From Alistipes sp. (GTDB taxonomy: Bacteria; Bacteroidota; Bacteroidia; Bacteroidales; Rikenellaceae): 10,176 nucleotides of DNA. The position numbers and the translations under genes are program-made. How positions within the stretch are numbered: the stretch's first letter is position 1; every line of letters begins with the position of its first letter. The stretch spans positions 1 to 10,176 of the forward strand of contig JAGBIR010000036.1 in assembly GCA_017934845.1 (NCBI GenBank), given 5' to 3'. Of this stretch, positions 1 to 6,106 are shown in pieces. The notes under the pieces were generated by a model. That model saw only the letters and a program-made list of their open reading frames with translations, searched no databases and was not told the origin of the DNA.

Positions 1-848
1 AAGCCCCACGCATCGCGCGGATTCTGCGTAATGGGCGAAATCCATATTGTTGAGATACCCAAGTCAGAGAAGAATCCATCCTTAATCTTTTGGGTAATAC
101 CCAACAAGTCGCCACCCTGATAGTCGGCCTCAAACAACACTTCGGGCGAATTGAGCGGCTGGTTATTATCTTTGCGGCCATCGTTAAAGCGGTCGATCAT
201 CAACGAATACAACACCTGCGCCTCGCGGTCACGACGGCTAAGTTGTGCGGTACTATTCACTACACTGCCATTCTCCAAGGGAATAAGCAAATCGTTGAAT
301 CGGCACTTCTCGCCAGCAGCAAAGACTCGCAGGAATGATCGCTCGAAGCTCTTGGCATCCTCGGGGATAAGAATCTCGAAGCTATTGCCATTACGAAGGA
401 TGCTCTCCTCGGGCAGGCGGCAATTCTGCCACATAGCAACCACCTCGTCAACCGGTTGCGTAGCCTCCAGCACCACCATATGTAGCATATAGCCCGTGCT
501 TAAGAGTTTGCAGTCGTTATCGCGCGCTCCGGCATAAGCCACTACCGACACACAACGGCCCTGCTGCCACATCTCCAATGTAGCGACAAAGGCATCGGCA
601 GGAGCTGTAACCTCAAATTCGCTCCAATCCTCGGCCAAAGCCTTAACGGCCAGAGTAGAAGAGGTGATTGAATCGGCATCATTCCACTCGGGGAGGAAAT
701 CGGTAAGCATCAAACTATTCTTGCCCTCCTTTAACTGTACGGGGACAATCGTACGAGCATTACCCGTCGCGGGGAGGTTATTAAATAAGGTACTCTGGCA
801 ACCGCACAGCGCAATGGCTGCCACAAGTGCAAAAACAATCTTTTTCAT
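1..848 (-). CDS. Second GH13 alpha-amylase-family lipoprotein (3' end missing)
   Basis: The frame starts at ATG 848 and stays open to the left edge, giving 282 residues of the N-terminal part. The signal peptide MKKIVFALVAAIALCGC has a lipobox with Cys17. The next residues, QSTLFNN, are not acidic, unlike the other lipoproteins here, which suggests a periplasm-facing position. Residues about 25-200 look beta-rich and match no domain I can name; they probably form one or two N-terminal sandwich domains as in neopullulanase-type or other Bacteroidetes GH13 enzymes. The GH13 barrel begins with QVLYSLMIDRFNDG (211-224), then YQGGDLLGITQKI (243-255) and LGISTIWISPITQNP (263-277). All four catalytic regions lie beyond the window, so activity and specificity (amylase, cyclomaltodextrinase or pullulanase) cannot be judged. 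The start is only 4 bp after the susG-like stop, so the two are surely co-transcribed and probably translationally coupled. Confidence 0.88.
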   Translation of the reverse strand, partial: MKKIVFALVAAIALCGCQSTLFNNLPATGNARTIVPVQLKEGKNSLMLTDFLPEWNDADSITSSTLAVKALAEDWSEFEVTAPADAFVATLEMWQQGRCVSVVAYAGARDNDCKLLSTGYMLHMVVLEATQPVDEVVAMWQNCRLPEESILRNGNSFEILIPEDAKSFERSFLRVFAAGEKCRFNDLLIPLENGSVVNSTAQLSRRDREAQVLYSLMIDRFNDGRKDNNQPLNSPEVLFEADYQGGDLLGITQKIKDGFFSDLGISTIWISPITQNPRDAWG

Positions 849-852
849 AAAA

Positions 853-2550
853 TTACAACTCAATAATGATTGAAGAATATGCCGGCATAGTCAATACGTG
901 CTCCGTAGCACTCTTGCTCTCAACCTTAACACCATTCATATCGGCAACGGGAGCCTTGATGGCGTGTCGTACGGTATGCGTACTCTGCGTTTCAGATACG
1001 TTGTGTACAACCAGCAGACGCTCCGAAGCTGCCGTACGGTAGAATACCATCACCTGCTTGTTATTCGTGTCGCTATCGCTGAAGCCCTCGGGAAGCTCCA
1101 TCGAACCCGAAGCCAACGCGGGATAGGTGTTACGCAGACGCATAAACTTACGATATACGTTATAAATTGACTTCGCATCCTCGGCCAGAGTCTTAACCGT
1201 ACCGGGGCCCAGATCGAAGTTATTCTTCGCCTTCATCCACGTTGTACGATATGTATCCTCGGCCTTGGGAGCCCACAACATAGGCTCACGAACATTCTCG
1301 TCGCCCGTTGACTTATCTCCCATCATACCAATCTCCTCGCCATAATAGATAAATGGAGAGCCGGCCGATGTCAATAAAATTGCGCCCGCCATCTTTGCGC
1401 GCTCCAGCGACAATGCGTTAGAGCCACCCAGTGCAGTACGCGCACGATGCTCGTCGTGGTTTGAGAGTTTTGTCGCGTGGATATAATCCGAGCGATACTT
1501 CTTATACTCGGCCTGCGCACCCAAAATATCCTTTGGGAACCACTTGGCGTGAGAGTTCTTGATGGCATACAGCATCCAATTCTCCCAAGCCGTAAAGTCG
1601 AACAACGCGGGCAAGCCCTTGTAATACTTCGCCATATCGGCTGTACCCATCCAGCACTCGCCTACCATATACAAATCCTTGTAGCCAAGAGCCGACTTAC
1701 CCTGAAAATACTGATTCAGCGTAGTATAGAAGGTATTGAGGAAGGTAGGATTCTCGTTCGACGTCTGATTGTCGTAGATATGCTTTACGGCATCCAAACG
1801 GAAACCATCTACACCCTTGTCGATCCAGAACTTTGCAGCGTCGGTCAACGCCAAGAATGTTGGATTGGTAGCGCACGACGCAGCAGGGCCGTAGTTAAGG
1901 TCGGGCATCGAAGAGTCGAAGTCGCCAAAATACCAATACTGCACGCCGCCCGTTGTAACCTTATGCCAGCCGTGCCAGCCCTCGCGATCCTCCTTCGTAA
2001 AGTTGTAGAATTTACGGTAAGGGCTATTCACATCGGCACACGCCTCCTTAAACCATGGATTAAGCTTCGACGAGTGGTTAAGCACATAGTCCAGAATCAC
2101 GCGGATATCGCGCTTGTGAGCCTCGGCAATAAGCTTCTCGAAGTCCTCCATCGTACCATACTCGGCCTTGATACCCTTATAGTCGATAACATCGTAGCCG
2201 TGGTAAGAGTCTGACGGGTGGATAGGAGTAAGCCAGATACCCGACACGCCCAAATCGTCAAGATAGTCCAACTTGGCGGTAATACCATTCAAGTCGCCCA
2301 CGCCATCGCCATCGGAATCGGCAAACGAACGGACAAAAATCTCATAAAAGACGCCGGCGCGTTTCTCGCCATCGAAGGCACGAGCCTCATACTGCGACAC
2401 CTTATCGACAATATCCTCGGTAGCGGGCTTATCGCCTTCGTTACCACCGCCCATATTGCCGTTGCCATCATCGACATCTTCGCTGCAGGCCGCCATAGCT
2501 AATGCGGCAACCAAAAGCAACTGAAACAGGAAATTTCGTTTAATCGTCAT
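853..2550 (-). CDS. susG: SusG-like surface GH13 alpha-amylase (lipoprotein)
   Basis: This enzyme hydrolyses internal alpha-1,4 bonds of starch at the cell surface, making oligosaccharides for SusC/D. The signal peptide ends at Cys22 (MAAC), followed by SEDVDD and a Gly/Asn/acidic linker to about residue 45, which indicates surface export and a flexible tether. The GH13 barrel starts near 66. It shows DSDGDGVGDLNGI (78-90, probable calcium site), YHGYD (116-120), region I DYVLNH (154-159), MPDLN (215-219), region II GFRLDAVKH with nucleophile D253, region III GECW with acid/base E298, and region IV SNHD with H365 and D366. The MPDLN fifth region marks the group between oligo-1,6-glucosidases and neopullulanases (GH13_36), which includes SusG. 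A C-terminal beta domain covers about 485-565. At 565 residues it is shorter than B. thetaiotaomicron SusG (692), because the CBM58 insertion in domain B is absent. It follows the susF-like gene by 92 bp. Confidence 0.95.
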   Translation of the reverse strand: MTIKRNFLFQLLLVAALAMAACSEDVDDGNGNMGGGNEGDKPATEDIVDKVSQYEARAFDGEKRAGVFYEIFVRSFADSDGDGVGDLNGITAKLDYLDDLGVSGIWLTPIHPSDSYHGYDVIDYKGIKAEYGTMEDFEKLIAEAHKRDIRVILDYVLNHSSKLNPWFKEACADVNSPYRKFYNFTKEDREGWHGWHKVTTGGVQYWYFGDFDSSMPDLNYGPAASCATNPTFLALTDAAKFWIDKGVDGFRLDAVKHIYDNQTSNENPTFLNTFYTTLNQYFQGKSALGYKDLYMVGECWMGTADMAKYYKGLPALFDFTAWENWMLYAIKNSHAKWFPKDILGAQAEYKKYRSDYIHATKLSNHDEHRARTALGGSNALSLERAKMAGAILLTSAGSPFIYYGEEIGMMGDKSTGDENVREPMLWAPKAEDTYRTTWMKAKNNFDLGPGTVKTLAEDAKSIYNVYRKFMRLRNTYPALASGSMELPEGFSDSDTNNKQVMVFYRTAASERLLVVHNVSETQSTHTVRHAIKAPVADMNGVKVESKSATEHVLTMPAYSSIIIEL

Positions 2551-2580
2551 TCTCTCTAATTTTTATTTTTTCTCTTATTC
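2551..2580 (-). promoter_or_regulatory. A-rich translation leader of susG-like gene
   Basis: The 30 bases before the amylase ATG are almost all A and G with some T on the minus strand (ending AAAAATTAGAGAGA then ATG) and contain no C. There is no good Shine-Dalgarno match. A-rich, unstructured leaders are a known way for Bacteroidetes genes to start translation, so this supports the ATG at 2550. I see no convincing Bacteroides-type promoter (TTTG with TAnnTTTG) in the gap. Confidence 0.4.
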
Positions 2581-2587
2581 TCTTGGA

Positions 2588-2615
2588 ACCGGCAGGCCGA
2601 TCAAAGCCTACCGGT
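2588..2615 (-). other. Stem-loop between susF- and susG-like genes
   Basis: ACCGG at 2588-2592 pairs with CCGGT at 2611-2615. After one C-A mismatch, AGGC at 2594-2597 pairs with GCCT at 2606-2609, leaving an 8-nt loop. In the direction of transcription there is no T-run after the stem, so it does not look like a standard intrinsic terminator. It begins 27 bp after the susF-like stop. An mRNA-stability or processing element is possible; function is unknown. Confidence 0.45.
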
Positions 2616-2642
2616 CAAAAATGTATCTTAATAAGCTATGAA

Positions 2643-4892
2643 TTACTTCTTCGATACAATGATAGTTGCGGGTGATACGGCAAGGTTCAACTTGATAGTA
2701 TAGTCACCAGCCTCCGAAACCTTCAGGTTACCACCATCGGGAGCCAAAGCCAACTCTGTATCCAAAGTGAACTCTACACCTGATGCCAAACCGAGGTTGA
2801 AGTCCCAGCCACCGTTCATACGAACCTTGAACTCGGGATCGATTGCAGCCTCGCCGGTATAGATACCCTTACCCTCTGATGTAAGGTTAACATCATTATC
2901 CCAGCTTGAGCCGTTAACGTTACCAATCAATGCAACCTGTGTGATAGGAGTAGCCGTAGCAACACCAGTCTTTGCCTGTGCATCGAGCTTAACATCCCAG
3001 AAGTACAAACCGAACGGAATAGCCATATCGCCGCCATTACCATCGATGTCGTAAACATAGGTAGTACCCTCCTGCAATGTACCGCCCAACCAAGTTGAGA
3101 AGCCGGGGTAAGTAATCTTGAACTTTGCGCTCTCGGCATCGCTACCCTCGGGCTTGTACATATCAACGAAACCGCCATAACGGCCAGACTCACCCTTGAA
3201 GTTATAAAGACCCGGAGTAGGATCGCCATTGTTCCAGTTGTAGTGAGCAAATGCACCTGTTACCTCCAAATAGTCGGGGTTAGCCGAGAGGTCAGCCACC
3301 TTACCGTCGATAGCCAAAGTGATGATCTTACCGAAAGTAAGCTCAAATGAGTGCTGACCAGCTGTGATGAAGAGGTTACCGCCGTTAATCTTAAGATCTG
3401 TGCAGCTACCACCAAGGCTCATCTGATGCTCAACGCCAGCAACCTGAGTATTCCACATCTTGTTCATAACGAGCTTGAACTCACCATCAGCCGATACGTT
3501 AGCCTCTCCCTTGTAAGACTTTGAAGCAGCATCGTATGTGAACTCGATAGGAGCACCTGCGTTCCAGCCATTCAAAGCACCAACCAAACCAACAGAGTTG
3601 ATCTCGATAGCGGTTGAGCGCATATTGTTCAAATCGGCATATACATAGTGCAAACCCTTCATTGCAGGCATACCCTCAGCCTCCTGACCACCAGCATAAG
3701 TTGTCATTGCGTCAACGGGACCACCAAAACGAGTACCCAATGCACTACGCAAACGAGAATAGAGATACTCGCCCTCGGCATCCATATCCAACATACCGCA
3801 GTAAGTGTTGGTAAATGTCTCGCCATTCCACAAGCCCTGCATAGCTGCAGCGTTTGTATAGTCGCCATTCTCTACAACGTAAAGAACATCGTCCTTCTCT
3901 GACATCTCCTCGGTTGAGATAGTGTAAGGATAATCGAAGATTGAGAGACGGAAGTTGAAGATACCAGAGCCCTCAGCCTTGAGGTTGCTACCCTTGAATG
4001 CGAGATCCATTACATCGCCACCCAACGAGAAGTCATACTCCTTACCATCGACAACTACATTCCAAGCCTCGTTGAAACGAACCTTGTACTCCTTGCCCTC
4101 AACAACGTTTGCAGCACCCAACCAAGTGTTTGACGCAGCATCGTACTCCATATAAGCATAGTCCTTATCCCAGCCACCAACTGCCTCACCGATAAGACCG
4201 ATGTGAGTTGCGCGGATAGCTACGAGTGCCAAATTCTCGGCATCGAACTCCAAGTAGTACAAGCCCTTCTCCAATGAGATGTTACCAGCACCGCCATCGG
4301 CAGAGATCGCGCCGTCGGCCATACCATAGTTAGTACCATCCCAGCCGTACTGTGTACAGATCTTGAACTCGCTCTCGGTAGCATTGAGGAAGCCACGGAA
4401 GATACCATCCTCACCCTGCAAGAGGCGTGAGCAAGGATTCTCGTTAGACCAACCCTGATATGCACCCAACATATAGAGGTAAGCAATCTTGTCGTAAATG
4501 AACTTAACGGTCATGGGCTCTGACTCGAAGTAACCCTCCGAAGTCTGTGCTACGACCTTGAAGTCGATATTGTAATTACCCTTTGTAGAGATACCGAAGA
4601 GTGAGAACAAATCGGCATTTGTAGTATTGTAGTGGCACTCGGTAGTTGTTGCCAACTCCTGATAGCCCTGACCTGCATCGGCAGATACAACATAGGTAGT
4701 ACCCTCACCTGTACGAGCCTTGCTCCAAGTGATAGAAAAAGTCTCATTCTCGGTCAATGCATTAACCATAACATCGTTGTGGCGTGCGATAACCGGCTTC
4801 TGCGGCACAACAGCAATCTCGTCGGGCTCGTGGCTACAGCCAATAGCTGCCACGAAAGCGAATGCCGCAAGCATATATTTCATCAATTTCAT
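2643..4892 (-). CDS. susF: Expanded SusF-like surface starch-binding lipoprotein (six modules)
   Basis: This is a non-catalytic surface lipoprotein predicted to bind starch. At 749 residues it is much longer than B. thetaiotaomicron SusF (about 485, three modules). The signal peptide ends at Cys19 (AAIGC), followed by SHEPDE, an acidic surface-export tag. Residues about 26-133 form an Ig-like domain resembling the SusE N-terminus. Six modules of about 95 residues follow: 1 (135-228, LGAYQGW), 2 (229-327, GEAVGGWD), 3 (336-428, no such motif), 4 (432-528, GALNGWN), 5 (541-648, HYNWNNGDPTP) and 6 (650-747, NVNGSSWDND). Modules 2, 4 and 6 share EfKvRmN plus an aromatic residue and a GG.NL stretch. 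Candidate binding residues are W148, W184, W241, W277, W443, W480, W553, W664 and W696. An in-frame ATG at codon 4 could also be the start. The gene sits 72 bp after the susE-like gene, beyond a hairpin. Function is sound; the susF name is by position and architecture. Confidence 0.87.
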   Translation of the reverse strand: MKLMKYMLAAFAFVAAIGCSHEPDEIAVVPQKPVIARHNDVMVNALTENETFSITWSKARTGEGTTYVVSADAGQGYQELATTTECHYNTTNADLFSLFGISTKGNYNIDFKVVAQTSEGYFESEPMTVKFIYDKIAYLYMLGAYQGWSNENPCSRLLQGEDGIFRGFLNATESEFKICTQYGWDGTNYGMADGAISADGGAGNISLEKGLYYLEFDAENLALVAIRATHIGLIGEAVGGWDKDYAYMEYDAASNTWLGAANVVEGKEYKVRFNEAWNVVVDGKEYDFSLGGDVMDLAFKGSNLKAEGSGIFNFRLSIFDYPYTISTEEMSEKDDVLYVVENGDYTNAAAMQGLWNGETFTNTYCGMLDMDAEGEYLYSRLRSALGTRFGGPVDAMTTYAGGQEAEGMPAMKGLHYVYADLNNMRSTAIEINSVGLVGALNGWNAGAPIEFTYDAASKSYKGEANVSADGEFKLVMNKMWNTQVAGVEHQMSLGGSCTDLKINGGNLFITAGQHSFELTFGKIITLAIDGKVADLSANPDYLEVTGAFAHYNWNNGDPTPGLYNFKGESGRYGGFVDMYKPEGSDAESAKFKITYPGFSTWLGGTLQEGTTYVYDIDGNGGDMAIPFGLYFWDVKLDAQAKTGVATATPITQVALIGNVNGSSWDNDVNLTSEGKGIYTGEAAIDPEFKVRMNGGWDFNLGLASGVEFTLDTELALAPDGGNLKVSEAGDYTIKLNLAVSPATIIVSKK
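2652..4490 (-). repeat. Three-fold repeat of a two-module binding unit in the SusF-like protein
   Basis: Residues 135-328, 335-530 and 540-747 look like three copies of the same A-B pair that occurs once in the SusE-like protein. The B halves align best: GLIGEAVGGWD, VGLVGALNGWN and VALIGNVNGSSWDND, then EYKVRFNEAW, EFKLVMNKMW and EFKVRMNGGWD. Modules 2 and 4 share YDAAS at matching places. The A halves are more divergent and align mainly at the GLYYLEFD, GLHYVYAD and GLYFWDVKLD stretches. The DNA is well diverged, so any duplication is old. Confidence 0.65.
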
Positions 4893-4901
4893 AATCTTTC
4901 T

Positions 4902-4920
4902 GTTTTTTAGGTCAAAAAAC
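4902..4920 (-). other. AT-rich hairpin abutting the terminator-like stem
   Basis: GTTTTTT at 4902-4908 and AAAAAAC at 4914-4920 form a perfect 7-bp inverted repeat with a 5-nt loop, directly next to the GC-rich stem at 4921. In the transcript the U-run of the putative terminator would pair with the A-run just upstream of the susF-like start. Such A/U stems are weak and homopolymer runs produce them easily, so function is uncertain. Confidence 0.35.
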
Positions 4921-4948
4921 GTCGGCGGGTGCGGGAACTCCCGCCGAC
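4921..4948 (-). terminator. Terminator-like hairpin between susE- and susF-like genes
   Basis: A perfect 9-bp inverted repeat, GTCGGCGGG at 4921-4929 and CCCGCCGAC at 4940-4948, encloses a 10-nt loop. In the direction of transcription the stem is followed by G and six T residues (4919-4914), the layout of an intrinsic terminator. It lies in the 72-bp gap, 17 bp after the susE-like stop and 28 bp before the susF-like ATG. Because downstream genes share strand and pathway, partial termination (attenuation) or 3'-end protection of an upstream transcript is more likely than a full stop. Confidence 0.6.
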
Positions 4949-4964
4949 TTTATTAACACACTTA

Positions 4965-6089
4965 TTATTCTACCTTCTCAACTGTTGCTGAAATAGGTGA
5001 AGGATTAGTTGCATCCTCGGCCAACGCACCGATATCACCACGGAAGTTGATTGAGAAACGAACCTTACCGTTAGGAGCTGAAAGGTTGTCACCACCTCTT
5101 ACAAGGTGCTCGAGTGTACCACCCCAGTTAATAGCCCAAGGATCGGTAATATCACCACCTGTAAGACGGAACTTGAACTCGCCACCGGCGCAGTTATCAA
5201 CCACACCCGACCAAGTTTGAGCATTCAAATCGGCGAACTCGGTACCGATCTCCAAAGCGAAGTCGTTGGCAACATCCCAACCACCTACTGCAGAACCGAT
5301 AACATTGATTGCGCCTACCTTCTTGGCATCAACAGAGCCACCGTCACCAGCCTCGTTCAACGATACTGTCAACCAATAGAGACCCGGCTCGATAGAGATA
5401 TCGCTACCCTTCGGAACCAAAGCATCCAAAGCACCACCGAAGTCGTTATCCCAGTTAGGAGCGGGAGTGAACTTAAACATTACGGTTGTAGCATCGGCAG
5501 GACAAGCGAAGTAAACAAGACCCTCATACTCGTTGCTGTTCTCGCCAGTCTCCCACAATACAGGAGCATCGGCGGGTGACCAACCCTGATAGTTACCGGG
5601 CATATACAACGGACGACGAATCCAAGGAGCTGAAGTTGACTTAATAGTAGTAATATCAACCTGAATAGCATTTGAACGCTTTGCATAAACATCGTTACCA
5701 GCCGAAATATTCGACACTACATAGAAGAAGATTGTTGATGTAGCACCCTCGGGAACAGCCATACCCTTTGTATCTACGAGGTAGATGTTGAGGTTCTCCT
5801 TTGTCAACGAGTAGCTTGAAGTGAACGACTGACCAATCTGGAAGTCCACATCCTGATAGTTTGCATAGAGTGAGTAGGTAACCTCGGCGGGGTAGCCATA
5901 GTCAACGCTACTCCACGAGAAGGTAACCTCTGACTGGAGGTTATCCTCCAAGATGACGATATCAGAAATCTCGTTCATCACGGGAGCTACAACCTCTGCT
6001 GCCGGCATAGCAGTCACCTTATCATCCTCGTAGCATGAGAAGAGGAGTGATGCTGCGGCAAATATTGAGATATATTTCAAAAATTTCAT
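4965..6089 (-). CDS. susE: SusE-like surface starch-binding lipoprotein
   Basis: This is a non-catalytic outer-membrane lipoprotein that holds starch near the SusC/D complex. It has 374 residues against about 387 in B. thetaiotaomicron SusE. The signal peptide ends at Cys19 (LLFSC), followed by YEDDK, an acidic tag of the kind that directs Bacteroidetes lipoproteins to the outer surface. Residues about 34-148 form an Ig/FnIII-like N-terminal domain. Two binding modules follow: module b (about 156-256) with YMPGNYQGW and NWDNDFGG, and module c (about 259-371) with VIGSAVGGWD, EFKFRL and a Trp-rich stretch at 318-322. Candidate sugar-stacking residues are W170, W213, W271, W318 and W322, with nearby K206 and R308; these are inferred from known SusE/F modules. 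The start lies 17 bp after the susD-like stop without a Shine-Dalgarno site. Confidence 0.92.
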   Translation of the reverse strand: MKFLKYISIFAAASLLFSCYEDDKVTAMPAAEVVAPVMNEISDIVILEDNLQSEVTFSWSSVDYGYPAEVTYSLYANYQDVDFQIGQSFTSSYSLTKENLNIYLVDTKGMAVPEGATSTIFFYVVSNISAGNDVYAKRSNAIQVDITTIKSTSAPWIRRPLYMPGNYQGWSPADAPVLWETGENSNEYEGLVYFACPADATTVMFKFTPAPNWDNDFGGALDALVPKGSDISIEPGLYWLTVSLNEAGDGGSVDAKKVGAINVIGSAVGGWDVANDFALEIGTEFADLNAQTWSGVVDNCAGGEFKFRLTGGDITDPWAINWGGTLEHLVRGGDNLSAPNGKVRFSINFRGDIGALAEDATNPSPISATVEKVE

Positions 6090-6106
6090 CGTTGTTCAAT
6101 TTTTCG

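Noticed and set aside
90..492. Short plus-strand and minus-strand frames near the left edge
   Set aside because: They overlap the continuous minus-strand frame from 848 to the edge, which has a lipoprotein signal and GH13 motifs and is the only convincing reading.
1477..2214. Long plus-strand open frame of 245 codons antisense to the amylase gene
   Set aside because: It lies wholly opposite the GH13 catalytic barrel, whose motifs are intact on the minus strand. Its translation is repetitive in Ile, Val, Leu and Arg without a recognisable domain, as expected from a mirrored biased gene, and it has no ribosome site.
2616..2645. Possible Bacteroides-type promoter (CATTTTTG resembling TAnnTTTG) in the susF-susG gap
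   Set aside because: The -7 element has a mismatch and no TTTG-like -33 element sits at the right distance. It also overlaps the end of the susF-like gene.
2613..4918. Shared nine-base motif GGTCAAAAA (plus strand) in both hairpin-containing gaps, at 2613-2621 and 4910-4918
   Set aside because: It lies on different sides of the two hairpins relative to transcription and is low in complexity. Two copies in AT-rich gaps can arise by chance.
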